This document shows positions 21,373-33,480 of a DNA stretch of 64,000 nucleotides, piece after piece. This DNA is from Lethocerus indicus (Eukaryota > Arthropoda > Insecta > Hemiptera > Belostomatidae), in the NCBI GenBank assembly GCA_019843655.1, contig JACDQD010000102.1:1125501-1189500 (forward strand), read 5' to 3'. The translations under genes were made by a program, and so were the position numbers. The notes beneath the pieces were generated by a model. That model was not told where the DNA came from and ran no database searches. It was given only the letters and a program-made list of their open reading frames with translations. Within the stretch, counting starts at the first letter, position 1, and each line of letters opens with the position of its first letter.

Positions 21373-21949
21373 TCCGTTAACAATACTATCCTGACGATCC
21401 TTCATAACGGCCAACTAATTGATTTGCCGGATGAGGAGCTCGGCAGGTACTCCCGGAGGCCCCTTACCACGGTACCGTCGGGGCTATTATTATTGCTTAA
21501 CGATATAATACAGTCCGGGGGTCAATTAACAGCGATGGGTTGAAGGTGGGACGGGGTGTAATTAGGAGGGGTGTTTGACCCGCGTCTCCGCCCCCGGGCC
21601 CCGGCCCCATCACCCACTCACTCCTTGTGACCGGCTCTCTTCCAACAGATCGATACGCTCACCCTATCACTCCCCCAACAGGAGAGCACCCCCCTATCAC
21701 TCCCACTTCCCCCTCGGCTATCGCGCCGCCCCCCTCTCTCTACTCGACACTTCACCAGACACCGATTTAAGATTACTTGAAACGGATTGTTATTTAGAGG
21801 ATTGTACCCGTCTTGTTTGCTCCGCGTTCTGCATCGCTTCAACGCCTTATAAACACCCAATGTAACGCGAATTAACGAGTAAATTCTATTACTACCAACA
21901 ATCCCGTTATTTTGTAACATCATCACGATGTATTTTATTATATAGGTCC
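21373..21949. other. C-rich spacer, no gene seen
   Basis: A C-rich stretch at 21580-21750 has frames open on both strands. No domain is recognised. Confidence 0.45.
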
Positions 21950-22510
21950 CGAAATCACACATACCCCAAAGAACACGAACAGAACACGTACACGGACTTA
22001 GCCCAGACACGAAAACGACGAAACACAGGGACAAACTCCAAAACCGCCCGAATCCCCCTGCATCGCCCTGCCGGCTGCCCCAAACACCCCGAAAGACGTA
22101 CCACAACGAGGAGGCTCCTCACGACAGTGCAGTGGAAGCTGTAAATGTGCCAGTTAATATGCCTATAGTGTCATAGTGCTGACGACCCCGTGCCCCAGTG
22201 ATCAGTGCACCGACACCGAGTCTCGCGAGCAGTGTAGTGAACCCAAGTGGCAAGTGCTAAGTGCGTGAGTGAATGTGTGTCTGCGCGAGTGAATGAAGTG
22301 AGTGTAGCTTAAGTTCTCGGGTTTTTATTGTAAATTTTCCCGATTATTACACCAATATTGTAAACAATTCGAAATTAATGTACTATAACATTTAAGTATA
22401 TATATATGTAGAAAGGCCCGTAGGCCGGAATGCATGTACGAACATCATTTGTATATCGTTTTATCGATGCAGTATTTGTATTTACAGAAAATAAAAACTA
22501 TTTGTATCCT
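21950..22510 (+). mobile_element. Unclassified repeat family B, copy 2
   Basis: The right-hand part (22130-22510) aligns with 14505-14870, including the hairpin AAAGGCCCGTAGGCC near 22412, GAACATCATTTGTATATCG and an A-rich tail near 22488-22499. The left-hand part (about 21955-22165) is an open frame on the + strand rich in Thr, Pro, Arg and Lys that ends at the TAG near 22172. It has no counterpart in copy 1 and could be the tail of an element-encoded protein. Boundaries are approximate. Confidence 0.5.
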
Positions 22511-22685
22511 TGTATCCGAAACACGTAACGCTGGAGATCGGCACGCAGAGACATTCGTTGAGAGGGAGATGTATCATATACATGATACAATAGGGAGAGG
22601 GATAGAGCTAAATGCATGTGTTCCGTATGTTATAAATTAAAATTTACAGTATCGAATGAGACAATATTAGTTTACCGTAGATCTT

Positions 22686-22905
22686 GCGTGTTTCTGTCTC
22701 CTCTCACTGGTTCGGTCTTTTGCTTTGGACCGGTTTCGGCTGCTCGCCATCTTCAGTAGCGGTGTTAGTCACTTTTGGCACGTTTTTCGGGCAGCCTCAC
22801 TGCACTGTCACAGTATCCAAACCAGCGAGACGAGACAGAAGCACACAAAATCCACGGAAATCAACCCCTCGCAGACCACAAAACAGGTATGTCAAAATAA
22901 TAGTT
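22686..22905. mobile_element. Unclassified repeat family A, copy 3, fold-back arrangement
   Basis: The left part (22686 to about 22810) is the reverse complement of the right end of family A (compare 55880-56025). It includes CTGTCTCC, ACCGGTTTCGG, TCGCCATCTTCAGTAGCGG, TGTTAGTCACTTT and CTCACTGCACTGTCAC. The right part (22820-22905) is in direct orientation: GAGACAGAAGCACACAAAAT, then CAACCCCTCGCAGACCACAA and AACAGGTATGTC, as at 56042-56075. Arms 22686-22712 and 22820-22846 form a 27-bp inverted repeat with a few mismatches. Confidence 0.7.
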
Positions 22906-25900
22906 TAATTAAAGTGTAAACGACTCCTGTTTGCGTACACGCTCCGAAGCATTATGTTTATGTTGCGATTAGACGCTGTTAACGTCAACGACGAATTAAT
23001 GGGATTCTGATCATTTCAAACGGAGCCAATTAAACGGGCCGATGGATTCGAAATTGCAGACGGCCCCCCCGTTTGTTGCCTCCCCGAAGCAGTGCAATTC
23101 AGTGTTCAAATTGAACGCGAGAACCTATCGGCAGCGCTACTACTCGCAAAATGATAATTTGATGAAACAGAAGGTAAATTGAAAATCGACTCGGGGGATC
23201 AGGCGAGGCGGTTAATTCTCTCAGCGGGTTTCTCTTTAATAAATCTCGTTACAAAATTGCTTGTTTAAAGAGCTTTTTAAATTGATTTCTTTTCCCCTTA
23301 AATTAAAGCTGGAAGATACGTTTCAAGGTATTTAAAGACTCTAGAATATTATTTATTTTTTATTTATTGCACACCCTACTTTTATCCTCATAAATAACAA
23401 TTATGGAATGTAATTTTGTCGCTTGCTTCGCCAGAATGAAACAATAAGGAGCATACCAATTGCATTTTTTAAATTTTATTACAACTTAAACATTAGCATT
23501 GGAAGCGCCATCAATTCCGACCATACCTCTTCCTTCAGGGGAATATTTTTTACACTTTCCCTCCCACTGGTACGTTATCTCACACGTAATAAATTGCCTG
23601 CAGGTTGGAATTGGCCGGAGGTGAGGATGGAAAGTTGGATGTCTTAGGTCGGATTGTTTGTTGGTGCGGGGTGGGTGGCTTAATGCTTAATTAAGGTTTG
23701 AGTGCAAATGTTTACTTGGCCCCCGCTTGTTGCTCCACCCCCGCTCTCTAATTAGCCCGAACGGGCTCCCACCTTTATGAATTCCCCAACACTCTGTAAC
23801 ATTTTATGATTTTTACAGTTTTAATAATATCCGCCCGCGTTTCGCCCTACCGGAATATTAACCCCCGGGCGATATATAACGTTCTCGACAACAGTATTTA
23901 TTCTGAAAGCGGGCCAAAACGTTTCGAGACCAATAATGAAAATTCTAAAAGAATACTTCCATAATAATTTTTATTTTCTATTTATAATACAAGACAGACA
24001 TTGTATGTCCCTCCTCGCCTGGTTGACTCACGGTGAAATATAAGGTTAACTATGCATAGAAAATCTTGGAAACGTTAAGAATGATTTTCCAAATGGTTAA
24101 ACGCCAAATTGACGGACACAGAAATCATTTCTAATTATGTTACACTGCACACAGTGCAGAGAAATTTGTGGCATTTTGACATCTCCTTTAAACTTCCTGG
24201 TGGTTTCTGCGACCAGAATATTATAAAGCATAAGGGTGCCACCCGTATAATTACTTTGAATACATAACTTTCCTTTGATCAGTTGATTGAATTACAATTT
24301 AAAGAAATAATTAAAATCCGTAGTTCAATTCTTTAGAACAAATCCTTCGGAGAAATTCCTCTTTCACTCTATTTATTGAATTATTGAGTCTTTATGTAAT
24401 AACTTTTTGTGGGCGGAAATGTTTAACCTCTAGAAGTAATACTCTGTACTGTGTTAGCCATTCGAAATAGTACTGCTGGTTAGTAACAGATTACTGCTCA
24501 AGCTGGACTGGGATATTAATACTTCATGTTTTGTACATAATGTAAATTTAATAGTACTTAGATATTCATTTAATCAAGTCGCAAAACAAGTCGTAGTTTA
24601 ATTTCAGTTGTATTTAAATGTGTACTCGCATTTTATCGGATTTATTTATTGCAAGTCGGAATTAAAACTGGGATAAGTGAAAGGGAGAATCGTATTTCTT
24701 TAATCTTTTCTTATTAAGGAACTACATAGGCGGTCACTTTAAAAGGAAATTATTGTTCTCCCCGAGGAGGAGTGCGCTAGTGAGCTAGTGGAAGAGTATC
24801 CGTGTTTGAAGGGGTTGTATATCGATTGGGGTACACTAGTGGCTGGTGGGGGTTGGGGTGCGGGTGGAAGGGGTTTGGTAAACGCGGTGGGAATTACACC
24901 CTGTTAATTGGCACATGGGGGGGGGTTGGGAACGGTGGAGGGGAGAGGTCGGGGCCGGGGGGCGGCAACCCCCGCCGCCTCTCAGCCGCCCCTGGCCGTG
25001 TAATTACATAATGGTGGTGTTTACTCAGCTGCGGTTTACCGAGCCACCCCTCAAATCTCTAATTGTATCTATTCGCAAACACTCGGCAGCCCCTCCGCCC
25101 CCGCCGCCCCCGGACCGCGACCTCGCACCCCGGCAGTACACACCGCGAGCAGATCTTCAACGCAGATACGTTGAATACTCAACAGTTACGCCGCCTTGAA
25201 ATTATCTTCACGGGCGAAGATAGGGACCGAAACGATAATGTGCAAAGTAGTTAAAATATGTGTTAGTCTCGTACAGTTGCTATGTTCAAAATATTATGTT
25301 GGCGTAGAAAAAAATCTACAATTATTCAAATTCACTATTGTACAGTATTCTCACCCCCAATTATGTTCCATGCATACTGAGCTTTAATATTTACTAATAT
25401 TAGCATATATACTAATAATTTGGCGTTGTTATTCGGTTGTACGCTATTCACATTAGGTGTAAGATAAAACAATAATAAATATTCTTTCATATAGAAATAG
25501 TTTTTAAACAGAATTTAAACGTACTGAAAAATTTGCTTGAAGTTGTATTAAAATATCCGTTAGGCCGGTGCGAGCCGATCAAATCTATTTAAAGTCGTGT
25601 TATTCCATCGTCACATTATGCAAAATGAAAGCTTAATTTATTGACAGAAGGAATTAATTAATGCCGGATCTAGAATGAGGTTTAAACAGTTTATTTATTC
25701 CGGATAAACCGGTCGGGGCAAATTGTATGGAGCCCGGACCCCCCCGACAACAAATGCGCCCTCACCCCCCTTGTTTTGCAACTGCATTATAACCAAAACC
25801 GTGGCCGATAGCCAATAAATTCGACGAGGAATTATTATTATTGGCGCAATTTCTGCCGATTCCCTTTTCAGTAATTGCAGCGTGTTATTGGCCATGAATA

Positions 25901-26914
25901 TATTCTCCGATAAATACACTTGGCTTTTTAGTGGACCTTTTCACTCTTTCAGCGCGGTAAATTGTGCGAAGGTTATCACTTGAAATAAAGATAAATTAAT
26001 AAAATTGAATCGAATAATTTTAATGACATCTTACTCTAAAAATATAAAACTTTCAATAAGCCGAAAACCTCAATAATATGAGTGCGATTTTTTTTACCTA
26101 CGCTCGACGTAGGAATACATAGAAAAAGCACAGGTAACTAGAATTTCTACGTTTTTAAAACGTCACCGTCTAAATTTCAATCGGGGAAACAGAAATAATA
26201 ATTATATTCTCTAATGTTGTCTGGAACATCAGAATTTAATTGAGCATTGACGACAGGAAATACCCGGTGGATACAATAACTGCCAACACCGTACAATGCC
26301 ATTGTCCCGATACGATATAATCAAGCCTTTGAATTCCTGACCGTTCCCGATTTACCCCCGGAGATATCTTAAGCTAATAATTCAACGCGGGCACACTGTA
26401 TTGCATATTATATTGTACACTTACGTAAATGCAATTTGTATACTGCTGGAATGAAATGAAATAAAGGATTTGAAGCTTAATATTGCCTTTCGATGAATAA
26501 TAATGATTAGTATAATTTTAATATCAACTCTGTTATTAGGGGACGTCAACTGCATACTCTCTTATTGTTTGTATTACAGCACCTCTGTAATTTTACCGGT
26601 AAATGACACAGAAATTTGGTTGTCTGAGACTGGAATCTGGAGTCTTTTATTTATCGTTCGGGCCCTGCTTCGATGGGGTTCAAAATGGTCGGATTGGGGG
26701 GAAAAAAACAGAGTGGGATAAAAAAAAAATGCGGTGATAATACGATGGAAGGGAGACGATTATCAGGGGTGAACCAGGGGGGGGGGTGGACCAATTAATA
26801 AAGCCCACAGATTCGACTTTAATAAAGGCTCGATTTCCCATTCAGGCGACGACCCCAAGGGACTGTTTTAACGCGAGGCCACTGTATGGTGGGGGGGGGT
26901 CGGACATTCGGTCG
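22906..26914. other. Intergenic DNA, no gene seen
   Basis: Mostly AT-rich. GC-rich and strand-biased patches lie at about 23600-23780, 24770-25010 (G-rich) and 25080-25150 (C-rich), and at 25690-25780. No protein family is recognised in the open frames. Confidence 0.45.
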
Positions 26915-26922
26915 GAGAGAGG

Positions 26923-26953
<31 letters not shown>

Positions 26954-26957
26954 AGAG
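26915..26957 (+). repeat. GA microsatellite (imperfect)
   Basis: A GA-rich run with a core of about 12 uninterrupted GA units near 26924-26947, flanked by GGGA. Confidence 0.9.
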
Positions 26958-29900
26958 TGAACGTGGGGCTCGTTCATCTCAATTGAATTTTATCGGGGGT
27001 TGGGGGTTGTGCTATTGGGGTTGGTTTGGACCGCCGCCGCAGATAATAATGTGTCGGGGGCGGGGGGGGCGGGGGCGGAAACAACCGGCACCGTCCCGCG
27101 TAATGTCGATACATCAACCGGCGGGTTGATATATATTAGCGCCCCGCACGAGAAACACATACACCGCCCCAACCACCCCCATCCCCCCATATGGGGCCCC
27201 CGATATTAGAACTCGGGGCATTAGCGGATAATTTAGTGACGCTTTCAGAGAGACTGCTAATTTTACGATCCGTCTCACTTTTCCCGCCCATGTTTTATCC
27301 GAGTGTGAATTACTCAGGTCCAACCCCCGGATAATTATTTGTATATACACGTTATATATTGTATATATAATTAGTTATATATATCCAGGAATAAAAGTAT
27401 AAATTTGAGAACATACAAGAAATGGTTACACCTCAGTGGGCAGAAAGGCTAAATAGGAGGACAGAGATACTGATAAAAATAATGAAGGAATAAATGTGAA
27501 TCACATAGAAAAAAAATTCTTATGGCAGTTTCAAAGTAGTTTTATCGATCTCTTTTTCGCCCCCGCCTCTTTTCCCCTTTTCCCTACAAACTTTTCGCAT
27601 TTCGTTATACCAATTTAACTGGTATTAACTTGGAGCAAAACTGCCGCTGAGGGTTTATTTTTCAGCGTTTATTCCTCGGATCCTGCAATAATCGAAATTC
27701 CTACTACGGAGATTAAGCCAAAAGAAAAAAATATGGATATGTAGGTTATTGTGAGATCAGTGCCAGGCCTCTGGAACCGTGCCCATATCACGCAAAACAT
27801 GTTAGTGCAATGTAGAACCATAAATGAAAAATAAAATTCAGCCAATACTGTGTAAGCTGGCGCTCGGAGACATTTATCATATTTATTATTCTGTCGGGGA
27901 GCTTTAACTGGCGGCAGTATATAATGAAATTACATAATATTTATAAAGATTCTAAGCTGGGTCCATCCTGAACCCAAGCTGCACTAATATGGTTTATAAG
28001 CTACGTATTAAATTGAACTTGGAAAACACTCAATTACACGTATTCAAGTTGCTATCTTTTACTATAGCAGTACCCTCAATAGGACGTAAATAAATTCTCA
28101 AATTGGTTTTTTGTTTCGGGAAAATTGGTTATTCGGCAAAAGTGGTTCGAAGTGTGCATTATTTTACGGGACAGTACGAGTGATAAAACGGATATAAACT
28201 AAACTAACGTCGAGGAGACTGTTTCCCGGCTATGAAATAGAGAGAGGTCCGGAAGCCCTCAGCGGGCTCGGTTGTCCCTGGAAAGCAGTAGCTTTTCCGC
28301 TGCTCAAAACTTCCCAACTCCCCTATTGGGAGGTTCTTTAGTTGTTTTTCTCGGCCGCGGACGTCCGCCGATTTATTGCTTTACGTTTTTCCGATGAGGG
28401 GAAAAACAGAGTCAAAGCAGCCCCGAACGTACGATAAGATGGAGGGTCATAATTAAAGTGCCACGGGTGCATGTGCAACGGCCCCCGGGGGACGTAATCT
28501 ACGGAATTGCACCCCAGACACTCCCCTGCGGCCCCCGCGGAGTTAGGTGGACCGTCCACACATTTGTCGAGTGCTCTGTAAACGTTATAATAACTCCACT
28601 TATCGAATATTACGAGACTCCGAGTGTGCCTGTGTTTGTCCGGGACACAATTATAAGCTCTAAACGGGGCGATGACATTGGCAAAATGTCACCCTAAAGT
28701 CACCTTAAAGTTGGACCACTGATTCGGGATGGAATCGGTTTATTTCTCGGTTTTTTTATTTTGCATATTTTTAACACTTTCAGACGTTCGTGTTGTTATT
28801 ATACCATAAACGAGAGCGTGTTATGTTATATGAATGTAAAAAGAATAATGGTATTATGAAAAATAAAAGATAATCGACAAATGTGGATTTTTAACATAAA
28901 TCGCCCACTCCCGACCACATACACCGATAGGTTTACGAAATAAAATATCGCCCTCCAGAGGAGTAAGCATCTAATTAAAGGGCTATATTTAGTTAAGGGG
29001 CGTTATTACGAGCCGGGGGGCTCTCGGCTCGGGCAAGATATATCCCCGAGGGAATGGGGGCTGGAGAGGGAGAGGGAGTGGGAGAGATCGGGAGCGAGGG
29101 AGAGTGACAGGGAGGGTGAGTGAGGGGAGATCAATAAGGGGACGGAGGGTGGGCTGTAATAAAAGCCCTGTCAGTGGAGAATCCCCCCCGGAGCTGTAAA
29201 CTTTTACAGCTGGAGGCAGGTGGCCCAATCAGTGCCGCCCCCGACCAATAAACCCCAATCGCATTACCCCCCTCGGTGCCGCCGCCACCGCCTCCAGACA
29301 TCATTATCACCGACCCCGCCCCCGCTTTTCCTAATTGGAGCCAGTTTGCCCCCGCCCCGCCCACTCACGCCTCCTCGCTGCCACCTTGCTATCGTCGCCC
29401 CGGGGCTTTACATGCTAAGCGTTTCATTACGCGAGCGGAGCTACTCCCTCGCCCGCCCCCAGTCCCACGCGAGCTTTGCAGTTGATAAGGGAAAAACGTA
29501 AAATTAAATTGAAAAACCCGTCGATCGACTCTACGGCCACGGTCATTCCGGGAGCAAATCTTCGGCGTTATTGAACTTAATGGCCGTATAAACCCTAATA
29601 TCCGAGTCGGGAATTTTCCCGTATCGATGGTCAAGCGAAACAATTCCGAACAATGGAAATGGGTCTCAGGTATGGTCACAGGATTGACACGCTTTGTTAC
29701 CTTCTTCGACGGATGAATAAAGAAACCTTCTGGCAAATAATCAGTCGTTTGCTTTAGTTTATACTCTAGACCAGTAATTATGAGCTGATTAATTCCACCC
29801 CTGACTCTCATCAACGGTTCAGTCGGACAACATTCTTAAACGTTAAACATTAAATCTGTTTTATATTTCAAAAGCATAAATAAATAGGAGTCGCTTCAGC

Positions 29901-31629
29901 TTGAAGAGGGGCCGGCGCCAGATAAGAGGAACGCCCGCTAAATGCGAAAAATTGTGTAATAAAAGGTAAAAATAAATTGACCCGGCGTTGCGGTTGCCAC
30001 AACGGGTAACACATATCACTAAAGTGCTGGCACTAAATTTGACTTGTTGGGCGAGCTCCGTGTACTATTTCAGCCGGATTTAAAACGGCAGAGAACGTGT
30101 CCCAAGGCCATAATGGCCGGTTACGACCCCCAACTATAACGTTTCAGTGAGCCATTGGGAACATAAAAATATAATAATAAAAAGGAGAAATAGTACGGAA
30201 GGAACTTATAAACCGCTGGCAAGGGGGAAGGGGTGATGGGTGGGAGGGGGTTAACCGGTGAGCCCCTTGGGTCGCTCGGTGGTCTGTTTACCCCATAACT
30301 CGGCGTTTTATTTAGTGGGCTACAAAATGGACTAGTCGTTAAAATAATACAGTGCCCCGTCCGACGGGGTTAACTCTCCCCCTCACTATTATCAGGACCT
30401 TCCCGACTGAAAAAGTGGCTTATTCCAGACCCGTATCTCCGCATATACGCACATAAAGCAAGCATTGTTTCGCACATTTCACTAGTAAATCCTACGGAAT
30501 TATAATTGTTATCCCATTGAAAATACATGGGGTAACTATATATAAATATTCATAAAATATGCTCTGTGTATCAACAAGTCAAACATAAGTCTAAATATTT
30601 GTCAAGTTATTATCTATTATAGCATTATAGATCACTCTTTCTCTCTCTGCCAGAAGATCACCCTATGTAAGACATTTGACATTAATAGGGAACGTTGAAC
30701 TGTGTGCTATTGATAGTGCTTCCGGGAATCAAAAACGCAATTTTGGCACCGAATAGTAACCCTTAATAAAAAGGCTACTGATACTATTAAGCGGCATACC
30801 TATATTTCCGTAACAGAAACTGCTAGAATCGTGGAATGGAGGAGGGTCGGTATCAGGGCGGAAACTCGAGTTTGCGGCGGGCCTAAAAAACAATCGGTCT
30901 CCGGAGTTGAATAATTCCGCGGCCGGATTTTTAAACAATGCCCGAATTGTAAATTTCATTGCCGGTTCCATGAAAGCGTTTCGATTGGCAAATTGAGCCC
31001 GCATTAATGAGCAAACAGGTGTGCGACGGAATTAAAACTAACGAGGAGAGGGCCGCTCTCTGTAATTGGCCAACAGGCCGGGGTAATTCATTTTAACCGC
31101 GGAAACGAGCAATTATTGACCGAATCGCATTCATTTTGATTTATTTAATCGTCCAATTCACCGCGCTCGCACCCTCAGCCGGGTTCACCCCGCACCGAAC
31201 CACCCTCCAATAATGCAAACATGGAAAATTCAACATTTAAATTGAAGCCAGACCGGCCAACGGCCATCCGAGTAAACCCCGATTTTATTGGCTTCTATAT
31301 ACAGTGTCAACTGAATGAAAATGGAAACACCGAAAGAAATTTTTTTTTTATTACAACTATATTCACCAGTTAACCCGAGATGGCTATATTCGTGCAATTT
31401 AGTAAGGGCAAGCCAAAATTCTAATTAAATAATAGTGAGTGAAATATTTTCTGGAAGGAATTAATAAACCAAAAAATAATATAATCAGAATAATTAAATA
31501 GGGAGCACTAATAATAATTAGAAATAAATTTGCTCGTACCTTAATATTTATGTACCAGTCGCAAGGAAGTTTGAGAGCAAAACGTCAACACGTACCGCAC
31601 ATATAGAAGATGAATGAAGTACAAAACTG
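26958..31629. other. Intergenic DNA with GC islands, no gene seen
   Basis: G-rich at about 26990-27080, GC-moderate at 28260-28690, purine-rich at 29040-29155 and C-rich at 29225-29400. A 141-codon minus-strand frame at 29389-29814 has no recognisable domain. The rest is AT-rich. No RNA gene is recognised. Confidence 0.45.
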
Positions 31630-31920
31630 CAATATATTATTTCCGAGTATTGAATACGGCGCACCCATGCGGCAAGCCCGTATTACATTGTAGCTTTGAG
31701 TTTAGTATCATAAAGCGCCGTGATCCCAACGTTACTGATGCCAACCGGACGAGAGAATGGAATAAAAAAAAACTATTCAATATATTATTTTCCCATATTG
31801 AATACGGCGTACCCATGCGGCAAACCCGCATTACAATCCTTCAGTGAGTTTAGTATCAAAAAGCGCCGTGATGCCAAAGTCGCTGTTGCCGTTCAGACGG
31901 GAGAATTAACTAGATAAAAA
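31630..31920 (+). repeat. Two-unit tandem duplication, 148-bp period
   Basis: CAATATATTATTT starts unit 1 at 31630 and unit 2 at 31778. Both units share TATTGAATACGGCG, ACCCATGCGGCAA, GAGTTTAGTATCA and AAGCGCCGTGAT at matching offsets, with scattered substitutions. Each unit contains an inverted pair AATACGG...CCGTATT (unit 2 has one mismatch) that can form a short hairpin. No coding frame is conserved between the units. Confidence 0.85.
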
Positions 31921-33059
31921 ATGATCTCGTAAACCCGTGGAAAAAATTACTCTTGGTGAAAAATAATTTGTAATTTTCGATTGCAAACCCTCGTCTCGTG
32001 TATGGACAGAACTTAACAGAATTGTAACACCGAGTTATCTTACCTTAGGTTGCACTGTTCTTATTCTGTCTCGATTCTCCGGTTCGATCTTTGATCCACA
32101 GTCGAAAAGGATACACGCCGTTAAATATCACAGGAACACTGTCAGCTGTTCGCCAAGAATCAATAGGCCGATACGTGCGGTTGTCACGCCATTCCATTTC
32201 GAATGGAATTTTCTAGTGGAACGCACGCATTTCGGGATAACCGCGTTGATCGCAAATATATATATTATTATTGCTTCAGCGTTTGAAGGGGAATAATTTG
32301 CCGAGCGCCGTTGATAAAACAACTCGGCGTTATTAAAATCCGGCTTTATTGTGCCGGCCTTCCCAGTTCTCTTTTTGCGCATCAATTTACAATTTGGCCG
32401 ACTCTGCGATAAATGGGCCCAATTTTCGGTCTTAAAAAAATCGTGCTAAATATATGATTAGCCTTTTTGAGCTTAAGTGCGGGTTTAATCTGAGATATTG
32501 GGATTGAAAACATTTTTCGTGTGTTTCATAGTTCATTTTCTTAATTAAAAGAAACGGTACGGTATGGGGAATTGTGACTAAGCAATATTTAAATATGTGT
32601 ATGCACAAACTAGAGGACAGGATAGACTTCCTTATTGAAATCAGTGTAGTTCTGACTTAGATATGTGAAAAATGTAAAAATTATCTGATTAAATGTCCAT
32701 TTATAGTACATAATAATATTTGTCTCTCCTCTGGTTGGCATTAGTGAAAGTTTCGCTCTCATACTGTCTGAACAGCCTTGAATATATTGACAATTTGGTA
32801 CTAATCAATCACGGACATCAATTGTTATTGCTCCAAAATGGGGCGAACTACGCCAGTGAGCACTCTTGGAAAAATTATTGAGTCATTTTTCCAGTTGGAT
32901 CCTGCGGTTATATTTCTTCTTTCTTTGTTTATCCGAGACTTTAGCTTAATTTTTCAGCGGGAGACAAATCCAAGTTTGAAAGCTGTGGGGGCCGGTCACT
33001 GCTGTTTACACTGATTGTAAACTTTTAGAGTTCTGAAAACACGAGTATTATTTCCTGGC
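31921..33059. other. AT-rich intergenic DNA, no gene seen
   Basis: Nothing recognised. A weakly GC-richer patch lies at 32140-32420. Confidence 0.45.
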
Positions 33060-33480
33060 GGCGGAGTTTGCGGGGGGTGGGAGGGGGAGTTGGGCGGGGC
33101 ACTTAGCCGATGCCGACTGGAGTTGGAGCTTGGGGAGAAAGAGAAAGAGACCGAGGGGTAGATAGAAGGGGAGGGTGATGGGGGAAAGAGGGAGAGGGGG
33201 AGGAAGAGGGAGAGAGAGTGAGAGAGGGAGAGGGAGAGTGACAAAGGGGGGGTCGGTGGCTCCAATTTGCCCTCGAGTTGTCAACCAGTCCCCCACCACT
33301 TTACAACCCATTGGCTCCAACTACACCCACTAGTCTCCTCAATCCTCTCCTTTCACCCTCCTCCATCCCTCTCATTCTCTCTCTCTCTCTCTCCGCCTCT
33401 CACATCCAGCTTCTCTCATTCACTCCATCTGCTCCCTCCCTCCCTCCCACCATTCTCTCTCCCTCCCTCTTGCGCCTACC
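33060..33480. repeat. Purine tract followed by pyrimidine tract
   Basis: The + strand is G/A-rich from 33060 to about 33248 (GGGAGAG-type words) and then C/T-rich from about 33280 to 33475 (CTCTCT and CCCTCC words, CT repeat near 33376-33394). The arrangement is inverted, so the two halves could pair imperfectly. Low-complexity frames of 89-98 codons on both strands come from this composition. Confidence 0.7.
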
